From Kribbella monticola (GTDB lineage Bacteria > Actinomycetota > Actinomycetes > Propionibacteriales > Kribbellaceae), in NCBI RefSeq assembly GCF_003261635.1, contig NZ_QFXK01000038.1, forward strand, positions 62,001-126,000: a stretch of 64,000 nucleotides of DNA. Direction: 5' to 3'. The notes beneath the pieces are model-generated. The model did no database searches. It was not told where the DNA came from and saw only the letters and a list, made by a program, of their open reading frames with translations. A program made the position numbers and the translations under genes. Shown one piece after another: positions 26,745 to 33,521 of the stretch (positions within the stretch are counted from its first letter, which is position 1; each line of letters begins with the position of its first letter).

Positions 26745-26749
26745 CACCG

Positions 26750-26785
26750 CCGTGGGTGGCAGCCGTTGCCGGCCACCACCCACGG
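26750..26785. terminator. Stem-loop downstream of the GPGG membrane protein gene
   Basis: Arms CCGTGGGTGG (26750-26759) and CCACCCACGG (26776-26785) form a perfect 10-base-pair stem with a 16-base loop, between the convergent genes ending at 26615 and 26800. Confidence 0.65.
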
Positions 26786-26799
26786 TTCGGTCTTTCGGG

Positions 26800-26943
26800 T
26801 CAGGTGAAGATGCTGACGCCACCGGGGCCGACCAAGAGGCCGACGACGATGAGGGCCGCGCCCATCAAGAGTTGGCCGCGGACGAGGGAGACGATCCCCG
26901 AGATGACGAGGATCGCCGCAATGATCCAGAGCACTAGGCCCAT
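26800..26943 (-). CDS. GPGG-motif small membrane protein
   Basis: A 47-residue protein with two predicted membrane segments (MGLVLWIIAAILVISGIVSL and MGAALIVVGLLV) and the diagnostic GPGG motif before the C-terminus (GPGGVSIF). The ATG at 26943 is supported by AAAGGA eight bases upstream on the minus strand; a longer in-frame start at 27042 is arginine-rich and unlikely. The family is common in actinobacteria and of unknown role, perhaps envelope stress. Its neighbour on the same strand is udgX, ending 137 bases upstream. Confidence 0.85.
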   Translation of the reverse strand: MGLVLWIIAAILVISGIVSLVRGQLLMGAALIVVGLLVGPGGVSIFT

Positions 26944-27079
26944 GGTCGTGTCCTTTCTCGACGCACCGGACCGGCCAGCGGCCCGGCGATTGATTCCCCG
27001 TGTTCTCTGTGGCCCCTCTGGTGCCCGCTGCCCAACAGCCACAAACGGGGTCCGCTGCCGAAACTTCCGGCGCGCGTCC

Positions 27080-27697
27080 TCAGCCGAGCAGCGCGGCGGC
27101 CGCGCGGAGGTCGTCCACGAACAGCCCGAAGTCCCGCCGATACTCTCGGGAACGAACCACGGCCGAGGGATGAACCGTTGCCATCGCCGCCGTCCCGTCC
27201 GGCAGCTCGACCGGCTGACCTCGCTGCGCGGTGACCTTGAAGCCGGTTCCCAGCAGGGACCGTGCCGCGGTCGCCCCGAGGACCACCACCAGTTCGGGTT
27301 TCACGATCGCCAGTTCCCGCACGAGCCAGGGCTGACAGGCGACGATGTGGCCGACTGCCGGTGTCTTGTGGATCCGGCGTTTGCCTCGCTCCTCGAAGCG
27401 GAAATGCTTGACAGCGTTGGTGAGATACACGTCCGCGCGATCGATACCGGCTTCCACCAAGGCCTTGTCGAGCAACCGGCCGGCGGGTCCGACGAACGCC
27501 TTCCCGCGCTGGTCCTCGACGTCGCCCGGTTGTTCGCCGACCAGCATCATCCGCGCTTCGGCCGGGCCGTCACCGGGCACCACCTGGTCGGCGTACTCCC
27601 ACAGGTCGCAGCCGCGGCAGTCGGGCAGCGCGTTTCGTACTCTTGGGAGGCCGCCGGTGTCCGGAACCCACTCTGCGGCGCCGGGGTAATGCTCCAT
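27080..27697 (-). CDS. udgX: UdgX family uracil-DNA glycosylase-like protein
   Basis: A 205-residue member of the iron-sulphur uracil-DNA glycosylase superfamily. GEQPGDVEDQRGKAFVGPAG is the catalytic motif A region, CRGCDLWEYAD near residue 28 supplies two of the cluster cysteines, and HPSAVVRSREYR is the C-terminal His motif. The insertion ERGKRRIHKTP, with the KRRIH signature, identifies UdgX, which in Mycobacterium smegmatis forms a covalent bond to the abasic site through this His. The ATG at 27697 (MEHYPGAAEW) is used; an earlier in-frame start at 27751 lies in the control region. It is divergent from a stress sigma factor gene. Confidence 0.92.
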   Translation of the reverse strand: MEHYPGAAEWVPDTGGLPRVRNALPDCRGCDLWEYADQVVPGDGPAEARMMLVGEQPGDVEDQRGKAFVGPAGRLLDKALVEAGIDRADVYLTNAVKHFRFEERGKRRIHKTPAVGHIVACQPWLVRELAIVKPELVVVLGATAARSLLGTGFKVTAQRGQPVELPDGTAAMATVHPSAVVRSREYRRDFGLFVDDLRAAAALLG

Positions 27698-27852
27698 GCG
27701 GCCCCGGTGCCCAGTGAGCGTCCTCACAACACATTCAAACGGTTGCAACACTCCAAAGGTTGATTCCGTCGTCCGGATTTGATCTGGTGGAAGCCAAGTG
27801 GTTCAGCCGTGACGCCACTCAGCGCAGGACGAGCACGACGAGGTTTCTCACC

Positions 27853-28662
27853 GTGACCATCGCACCTGTTCAGACCCACGCCGACCCCCATGACGGGGTT
27901 GCCGAGAGCACCGAAAAGCTGCTCGCCGAGGCCGCTCAAGCGTCTGCCTCGCGCCGTCGGGAACTCCTCGACGAAGTGATCATCCTCAATACGCCGGTCG
28001 CCCGCTCGATGGCGTCGCGCTATCGCCGCAAGGGCGTGGACGCCGACGATCTCGAGCAGGTCGCCTATCTCGGCCTGGTCAAGGCCGTCAACGGGTACCG
28101 CGCCGATGCGGCGACCGCCTTCCTCGCGTACGCCGTACCGACGATCCGCGGTGAGCTCAAGCGGTACTTCCGCGACTGCGCGTGGACCGTTCGGCCGCCG
28201 CGGCGGGTCCAGGAGATGCAGGGCAACATCGCGGCCGCGGAGCCCGAGCTGACCCAGCGGTTGGGGCATCTGCCGACCGACGAGGAGACTGCCGAGGCGC
28301 TGGGTACCGCCGCGACAGAGGTCGCCGAAGCGGCTTCTGTCCGAGGGTGTTTCAACACCTTGTCGCTGGATGCGCCGAGCGGGCTGGACAACGGCGCCAG
28401 CCTGATCGAGGCCGTGCCCGCCGACGAGGACGGCTACGAGCTGGTCGAGAACGTGCAGACGCTGACCCCGGCGGTCGAAGGGCTCGGCGATCGCGACCGG
28501 CGCATCCTGGAACTGCGGTTCTGCTCCGGCTTCACCCAGGAGGAGATCGGCAACGAACTCGGCGTCAGCCAGATGCAGGTCTCCCGGCTGCTCCGCAACA
28601 TCCTCGACCGCCTCCGCGCCGAACTCACCAAGGGCGGCGGCGGTGTCCCCCAACCCACCTGA
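27853..28662 (+). CDS. SigB/SigF-type RNA polymerase sigma factor
   Basis: A 269-residue group 3 sigma factor. Region 2 is seen in LDEVIILNTPVARSMASRYR and DDLEQVAYLGLVKAVNGYR, then AFLAYAVPTIRGELKRYFRD. Region 3 covers LTQRLGHLPTDEETAEALG, and region 4 has the helix-turn-helix FTQEEIGNELGVSQMQVSRL followed by LRNIL. The GTG at 27853 is preferred because it precedes the conserved part with GAGG upstream; the frame is open to an ATG at 27760. No RsbW-type anti-sigma or anti-anti-sigma gene is beside it, unusual for this group. It is likely a stress sigma factor. Confidence 0.92.
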   Translation: MTIAPVQTHADPHDGVAESTEKLLAEAAQASASRRRELLDEVIILNTPVARSMASRYRRKGVDADDLEQVAYLGLVKAVNGYRADAATAFLAYAVPTIRGELKRYFRDCAWTVRPPRRVQEMQGNIAAAEPELTQRLGHLPTDEETAEALGTAATEVAEAASVRGCFNTLSLDAPSGLDNGASLIEAVPADEDGYELVENVQTLTPAVEGLGDRDRRILELRFCSGFTQEEIGNELGVSQMQVSRLLRNILDRLRAELTKGGGGVPQPT

Positions 28663-28879
28663 GCCCTCGCGCTGTCTGACGGGAGGCTGCTCGTGCGGTG
28701 CTGACGCAATCGCCAGGTGCCGACGCCGACGTCCCGGATCCGTACTACGTACCCGTTGCGCGCCAGGACCGCCGGGGAGCGGGAGCACGTGCAGCACCGT
28801 GGAGCATGGCGTGTGCGGGAGCAACTCCTGCGTCTGATTCACGGTCGTTGGGGCGTGGGTTCGGTGTAGCGTCGGGCGG

Positions 28880-29806
28880 GTGGACTTCGAAGAAGCAGCG
28901 AGCCGGTTGTACGCCGCGCCCGCGGCTGACTTCATTGCTACTCGCAACGAGCTGGCCAAGGAACTCAAGGCGGCCGGCGACCAGCTCGGATCGACCCGGC
29001 TGAAAGCACTCCGGAAGCCGACCGTCGCCGCCTGGCTGGCCAACCTGGTCGCGCGTGAACTTCCCGACGACATCGACGACCTGCTTGCGCTCGGCGACGA
29101 GTTCCGGGAAGCGACGGCCGACCTCGACGGCGAGCGCCTGCGGGAGCTGACGCCCCGGCGGCACAAGCTGATCGACCAACTGACGAAGTCGGCAGCCAGC
29201 TTGTCGGAGCGCGAGGGACAGAAGGTCAGCGCGGACGTCGGGCAGAAGCTGCGCGAGACTCTCGATGCCGCGCTGGTGGATCCGGCCGCTGGGGAAGCGG
29301 TTCGCGAGGGCCGGCTGAGTAGTGCGCTGCGGCATGTCGGGTTCGGCGTCGTCGACGAGAGCGGCGAGCCGTCCAACGTGACGCCGTTGACCGACGAACG
29401 CCGGCAGCGCGCCGAAGAACGCCGCGCCAAGAAGACCACGAAGGCCGAGACCGAGAAGGCCCAGCCCGAGAAGGCCGAGCCCGAGGTCAAGGAGACCGCG
29501 GCCGAGAAGAAGCAACGGGAGAAGGCCGAGCGGGAGCGCGAGAAGGCCGAACGCGAGCAGGAAGAACGCGAAGCCGCGGAGAAAGCCGCGGCCAAGAAGG
29601 AATTCGAGGACGCGGTGGCTGCGGCGGAGTCGACCGAGGCGGCGGTCGCCGATCTCGCCGGCCAGTTGGAGGCCGCCCGCGAGGCGCTGGCCGATGCCCA
29701 GGAGGCCGTGCACCGGATCGGTGACGAGCTCGACGAAGCGCGCAAGGCGGCGCGTGAGGCACAGAAGGAGAGCCGCGAGGCGCGCAAACGGTACAACCGG
29801 CTCTGA
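28880..29806 (+). CDS. Hypothetical coiled-coil protein
   Basis: A 308-residue protein. Residues 1-155 are a compact alpha-helical domain (MDFEEAASRLYAAPAADFIA, RLKALRKPTVAAWLANLVAR). Residues 170-308 are an extremely charged Lys/Glu/Ala coiled coil (REKAEREREKAEREQEE and similar), ending KRYNRL. There is no signal peptide or membrane segment. A conserved small domain with a KPTVAAWLAN motif occurs in actinobacterial proteins of unknown role. The gene lies between the sigma factor and ku genes on the same strand. The GTG at 28880 is the only suitable start. The 217-base gap upstream shows no gene. Confidence 0.8.
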   Translation: MDFEEAASRLYAAPAADFIATRNELAKELKAAGDQLGSTRLKALRKPTVAAWLANLVARELPDDIDDLLALGDEFREATADLDGERLRELTPRRHKLIDQLTKSAASLSEREGQKVSADVGQKLRETLDAALVDPAAGEAVREGRLSSALRHVGFGVVDESGEPSNVTPLTDERRQRAEERRAKKTTKAETEKAQPEKAEPEVKETAAEKKQREKAEREREKAEREQEEREAAEKAAAKKEFEDAVAAAESTEAAVADLAGQLEAAREALADAQEAVHRIGDELDEARKAAREAQKESREARKRYNRL

Positions 29807-29832
29807 GCGCGCACGGTACAACCGGCTCTGAG
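29781..29832 (+). repeat. Tandem duplication at the 3' end of the coiled-coil gene
   Basis: Two adjacent copies, 29781-29807 and 29808-29832, share CGCGCA(AA)CGGTACAACCGG followed by CTCTGAG, differing by two inserted bases. The first contains the stop codon; the second is outside the gene. Confidence 0.85.
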
Positions 29833-29854
29833 GTGGGTACCGGCTGGGACCAGA

Positions 29855-29903
29855 CGGACCGGAGTACGGATGACGACCGGGGTCAGGCGGACCGGAGTAC
29901 GGA
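29855..29903 (+). repeat. 16-bp direct repeat upstream of ku
   Basis: CGGACCGGAGTACGGA occurs at 29855-29870 and again at 29888-29903, 33 bases apart, ending 12 bases before the ku start. It could be a duplicated control site. Confidence 0.75.
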
Positions 29904-29915
29904 AAGGGCTGGGCG

Positions 29916-30908
29916 ATGGCGCGGGCGATCTGGAGTGGGTACATCAACTTCGGGCTGGTCTCGGTGCCGGTCGGGCTGTACAGCGCGACCGAGGAGCACG
30001 AGCTCGACTTCCACCAGTTCCAGCAGGGCACCTCGGACCGGATCCGGTACAAGCGGGTGAACGAACGGACCGGCCGCGAGGTCGACTACGACAAGATCGT
30101 CAAGGGTCATGACGTCGGCGGCGGCGAGTACGTGATCGTCGAGCAGGAGGAACTCGCCGACATCGCGCCCGGCAAGTCGCGGTCGCTGGAGATCTCCACC
30201 TTCGTGGACCTGGACGAGATCGACCCGATCCACTTCGAGAAGAGCTACTACCTGGCACCGTCGGACAGCGAGAACGCCTCGTCGTACGCGCTGCTGCGGG
30301 ACGCTCTGGCGAAGACGAACCGGGCCGGGATCGCGACTTTCGTCATGCGTAGCAAGGAATATCTGGCCGCGATCCGGGCCGACGGCAAGGTTCTGGTGCT
30401 GGAGACGATGTTCTTCGCCGACGAGATCCGCGACCCGGCCAAGGAAGTGGGCTCGCTGCCGGCCAAGTCGGGGGCGGGCAAGCAACTGTCGATGGCGGTC
30501 GACCTGATCGAGGCGATGAGCGGCACGTGGCGGCCGACGGAGTACAAGGACTCCTACACCGAGCGGGTGAAGAAGCTGGTCGAGACCAAGCGCAAGGGTC
30601 AAGAGGTCGTGTTCACCGAGGAAGAGCCCGAGGCGACGCCGCGGAGCGACCTTGTCTCGGCCCTGCGCGCCAGCGTGGAGGCCGCCCGCGCCCGCCGTGC
30701 GGGTACCGCGAAGAAGGCGGCGACGAAGAAGAGCACCACCAAGAAGACCGCCGCCGCCAAGAAGACCGCTGCCAACAAGAGCGCTGCCAAGAAGACGACC
30801 CAGAAGACAACGGCCAAGAAGGCAGCAGCCAAGAAAACTCCAGCCAAGAAGACAACCGCGAAGAAAACCACGGCGAAGAAGACCAGCGCTAAGAAGAAGG
30901 CCGCCTGA
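29916..30908 (+). CDS. ku: Ku protein, non-homologous end joining
   Basis: A 330-residue bacterial Ku. The core begins MARAIWSGYINFGLVSVPVG and includes YKRVNERTGREVDYDKIVKG, FEKSYYLAP and the C-terminal core SMAVDLIEAMSGTWRPTEYK. Residues 265-330 are a long tail of repeated AKKT/AKKTT units, like the lysine-rich tail of mycobacterial Ku that helps DNA binding and sliding. It would form a ring dimer on DNA ends and recruit LigD; no ligD is seen in the window. The gene overlaps the convergent LysR gene by 20 bases at its 3' end. Confidence 0.96.
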   Translation: MARAIWSGYINFGLVSVPVGLYSATEEHELDFHQFQQGTSDRIRYKRVNERTGREVDYDKIVKGHDVGGGEYVIVEQEELADIAPGKSRSLEISTFVDLDEIDPIHFEKSYYLAPSDSENASSYALLRDALAKTNRAGIATFVMRSKEYLAAIRADGKVLVLETMFFADEIRDPAKEVGSLPAKSGAGKQLSMAVDLIEAMSGTWRPTEYKDSYTERVKKLVETKRKGQEVVFTEEEPEATPRSDLVSALRASVEAARARRAGTAKKAATKKSTTKKTAAAKKTAANKSAAKKTTQKTTAKKAAAKKTPAKKTTAKKTTAKKTSAKKKAA

Positions 30909-31776
30909 ACGCCCGCAGCAGGTCGTCGCGGACCGTCGCGGCCGGACTCTTCGGACCGACGTCGGATCGCGTCGCGACATACAACGTGTTGAGGGGCGGC
31001 AACTCGGGGTCGGCCAACCGCACAAGCTCTCCATCGGCGAGTGCCTTGTCGCACAAGTAGGTCGGCAACACGCTCGCCCCCGCGCCGGCCCGTACGGCGG
31101 ACAGCACACCGCGCAGATCCGGTACGACGAGATCCGCGGTCCGCGTCAGCCGTACTCCGAAAACGCTGCGCCAGTAGCGCCGGATGATGGGCGCCTCTTC
31201 GGCATACGCGACCAGTGGGATCTTCCGGAGCGGCTCGGGTGACGTGATCGACTTCCCCACGGACCATCGCGGCGCGGCGACCAGGACGAACAACTCGTCG
31301 TACAGCGGAGTGATCCGTACACCGGCCCGGCGTGGCCGGATCGAACTGATCACGACGTCGAGCGTCCTGCTCGCCAGGCCGTCGAGCAACTCCTCCGGCA
31401 ACCCGAACCTGGTCCGCAACTGGAGGCCCGCACCGAGGCGAGCAGCGAGCGCCGGAAGCACCCGATCGGACACGAAGTCGGACGGACCACCGAGATGGAC
31501 CGTCGCCGCGACCGGATCGTCCAGCTCGTCGACCACCCGGCCGTGCAAGGTGTCGATCGGCTCGGCGATCCGGCGGGCCAGCTCGTCCCCGGCGGCCGTG
31601 GAGCGGACCCCGCGCGCCTGTCGTACGAACAGCGGCCTGCCCAACGCCGCCTCCAGTGCCTTGAGCTGCGCGGTCACCGTCGGCTGCGACAGCCCGAGGG
31701 TCTCCGCACCGGCGGTGACGGATCCGGCCCGGTGCACGGCGAGGAAGCTCCGGAGCAGGTCGAGGGAGAGGCTCAT
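30889..31776 (-). CDS. LysR family transcriptional regulator
   Basis: A 295-residue LysR-type regulator. The N-terminal helix-turn-helix reads LLRSFLAVHRAGSVTAGAET followed by LGLSQPTVTAQLKALE, and the C-terminal effector-binding domain contains HLGGPSDFVSDRVLPAL and GAGASVLPTYLCDKAL. It is divergent from the DJ-1/PfpI gene across 72 bases, the classical LysR layout, and an inverted repeat in that gap is a likely binding site. Its 3' end overlaps ku in the opposite direction. Confidence 0.92.
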   Translation of the reverse strand: MSLSLDLLRSFLAVHRAGSVTAGAETLGLSQPTVTAQLKALEAALGRPLFVRQARGVRSTAAGDELARRIAEPIDTLHGRVVDELDDPVAATVHLGGPSDFVSDRVLPALAARLGAGLQLRTRFGLPEELLDGLASRTLDVVISSIRPRRAGVRITPLYDELFVLVAAPRWSVGKSITSPEPLRKIPLVAYAEEAPIIRRYWRSVFGVRLTRTADLVVPDLRGVLSAVRAGAGASVLPTYLCDKALADGELVRLADPELPPLNTLYVATRSDVGPKSPAATVRDDLLRAFRRPSS

Positions 31777-31823
31777 ATCGGAAATCCTATGGCTAAGTCG
31801 TCATGCGCCTATTGGTTTCCGAT
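31777..31823. promoter_or_regulatory. Inverted repeat in the LysR/DJ-1 control region
   Basis: ATCGGAAATCC (31777-31787) is matched by GGTTTCCGAT (31814-31823) on the other side of the gap, with one base missing. The position between divergent genes suggests a LysR binding region covering one or both promoters. Confidence 0.5.
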
Positions 31824-31848
31824 GGATCAACCTGACCATGATGGGGCC

Positions 31849-32517
31849 ATGACACGCGTACTGATTGCCCTGACCAGCCATTCCGAGCTCGGCGACACCG
31901 GCCGCCGGACCGGCTTCTACGCCTCCGAGGCCGCGGAGCCTTGGAGCGTGTTCCGCGCCGCCGGGTTCGACGTCGACGTCGTCTCGGTTGCCGGCGGCGA
32001 GCCGCCGGTCGACGGCCGCGACGAGACGAACGCCGTACAGCAGGACTTCTTCGCGGCGGTCGATCTGAAAAACACCCCGACCGCCGCCGATCTGAACGCG
32101 GCCGACTACGACGCGATCTTCTACGCCGGTGGCCACGGCACGATGTGGGACTTTCCCGACGCCACCGAGCTGGCCGGCCTCGCCGCCACCGTCTACGAGC
32201 GTGGCGGAGTCGTCGCGGCCGTCTGCCACGGCCCGTCCGCTCTGATCGGGCTTCGGCTCTCCGACGGCAGCTACCTGATCGACGGCAAGGACGTCGCCGG
32301 GTTCACCAATGCCGAGGAAGCAGCAGTCGGCCTGACCGACGTCGTACCGTTCCTGCTCGCCGACGAACTCACCAAGCGTGGCGCCAAGCACCACCCCGGT
32401 CCCGATTTCGCGTCGAAGGTGGTCACCGACGGCCGCCTCGTCACCGGCCAGAACCCGGCCTCCGCGGAAGCGACCGCCCGAGCCGTCGCCGATCTCCTGC
32501 TCGACCCGATCAGCTGA
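31849..32517 (+). CDS. DJ-1/PfpI family protein (type 1 glutamine amidotransferase-like)
   Basis: A 222-residue protein of the DJ-1/Hsp31 group. The nucleophile Cys126 is in VAAVCHGPSALIG with the preceding FYAGGHGTMWDFPD loop. The start TRVLIALTSHSELGDTGRRT then GFYASEAAEPW matches the chaperone/glyoxalase-III-like subgroup that detoxifies methylglyoxal in other bacteria. The ATG at 31849 starts at the first beta-strand; a longer upstream frame overlaps the regulator gene. It is probably regulated by the divergent LysR protein. Confidence 0.9.
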   Translation: MTRVLIALTSHSELGDTGRRTGFYASEAAEPWSVFRAAGFDVDVVSVAGGEPPVDGRDETNAVQQDFFAAVDLKNTPTAADLNAADYDAIFYAGGHGTMWDFPDATELAGLAATVYERGGVVAAVCHGPSALIGLRLSDGSYLIDGKDVAGFTNAEEAAVGLTDVVPFLLADELTKRGAKHHPGPDFASKVVTDGRLVTGQNPASAEATARAVADLLLDPIS

Positions 32518-32551
32518 GCGACAGCCGGCCGCGCCGCCCCGGGCTCGGCTC

Positions 32552-33211
32552 CTACTCGCTAGGTTCGGGGAGCAGGTACCTGCCGGGGTTGGGGGGAGCG
32601 CCGGCTGCGATCCAGCGCTGGAAGCCGGCCGGGTTGCGGCGCTCGAATTCGTCCAGGCAGATCCGGCGGACCTCGGCGACGGCCTGCCGGTCCCGTGCCC
32701 CGGCGCCTTCGGCCAGCGTGGTCGCCGTCTCGCACCACACGCCGCAGAGTTCCTCGATGCTGAGTGGACACTGCAGCGACGCGATCAACCGCTCGTCTTC
32801 TTCCTGCTCACGCCGGCTCAGCTCCGCCAGCGCCTTGTACGCCGGTTGCAGCCGCCGCCGCTTCGGCCGGCCACCCTTCGGCACCACCAGATCGAAGCCG
32901 ATCCCGATCACCGCGGCGATCAGCATGACGGCGAACCCGATCGCTCCCCACGCCAGCAGCCGCACCACGCCGGGCACGCACAGCACCGTCCCGGCCGCAC
33001 AACAGGCGACCACCATCGGTGACTCGAACGGAGCGTCATCCGCGACGTGCCGGATCACCGCAGCCAGCGGCCAGATCAGCCCGAACACCACGACGAGCAA
33101 GATGGAGGCCGCGAGCGGTCCGAGCAGCAGCACCCCAGCCAGCAAGCCCGCGGTGCCGATCCCCACGCCTGCAGCGATCGACAGCCGCTGAACCCTGGGA
33201 GAAACGTGCAT
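32552..33211 (-). CDS. Hypothetical membrane protein
   Basis: A 219-residue protein with three to four hydrophobic segments in the first half (GVGIGTAGLLAGVLLLGPLA, SILLVVVFGLIWPLAAVI, GAIGFAVMLIAAVIGIGFDL) and a charged cytoplasmic second half (PKGGRPKRRRLQPAYKAL, SRREQEEDERLIASL) that ends in ERRNPAGFQRWIAAG. I do not recognise a family. It is convergent with the DJ-1 gene. Confidence 0.75.
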   Translation of the reverse strand: MHVSPRVQRLSIAAGVGIGTAGLLAGVLLLGPLAASILLVVVFGLIWPLAAVIRHVADDAPFESPMVVACCAAGTVLCVPGVVRLLAWGAIGFAVMLIAAVIGIGFDLVVPKGGRPKRRRLQPAYKALAELSRREQEEDERLIASLQCPLSIEELCGVWCETATTLAEGAGARDRQAVAEVRRICLDEFERRNPAGFQRWIAAGAPPNPGRYLLPEPSE

Positions 33212-33521
33212 CGGACTCGCTCATCCATCTGAAGAAGACATCCAGTCGGGTACCCCCGTCGCCGTCCACCAAAACCGCCCCCACCCGGCCGGCAACACCT
33301 GGAAAACGAACAATCGCCGCCCCCGGTTCCCACCGCCGGAAGCCTCCCGACGGGAGCCCGGGTCACCCCGCAAGGCCGGGGGGGCCGTCACCCCGGCGTA
33401 CGCCGATCGGTTGGCGCGGGTCGGGGGCTTCGGTTGTGATCGGGTTCGCGCCACCTGGCGGCTGACGGCCCGGTACCTCGGGAATTAGGCTCGTCGCCAT
33501 GGCGAGGACGGGTTGTGACGA
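33212..33521. other. 310-base gap without a gene
   Basis: The region between the membrane protein and the E1 gene shows no supportable gene. It is C-rich on the plus strand and includes several proline-codon-like runs and short GC-rich inverted segments near 33345-33400, but no clear operator. Promoters of the two divergent genes must lie here. Confidence 0.5.

Noticed and set aside
30715..30905. Possible assembly artefact in the AAG/ACC-rich end of ku
   Set aside because: The frame is unbroken and the lysine-rich tail is known from other actinobacterial Ku proteins.
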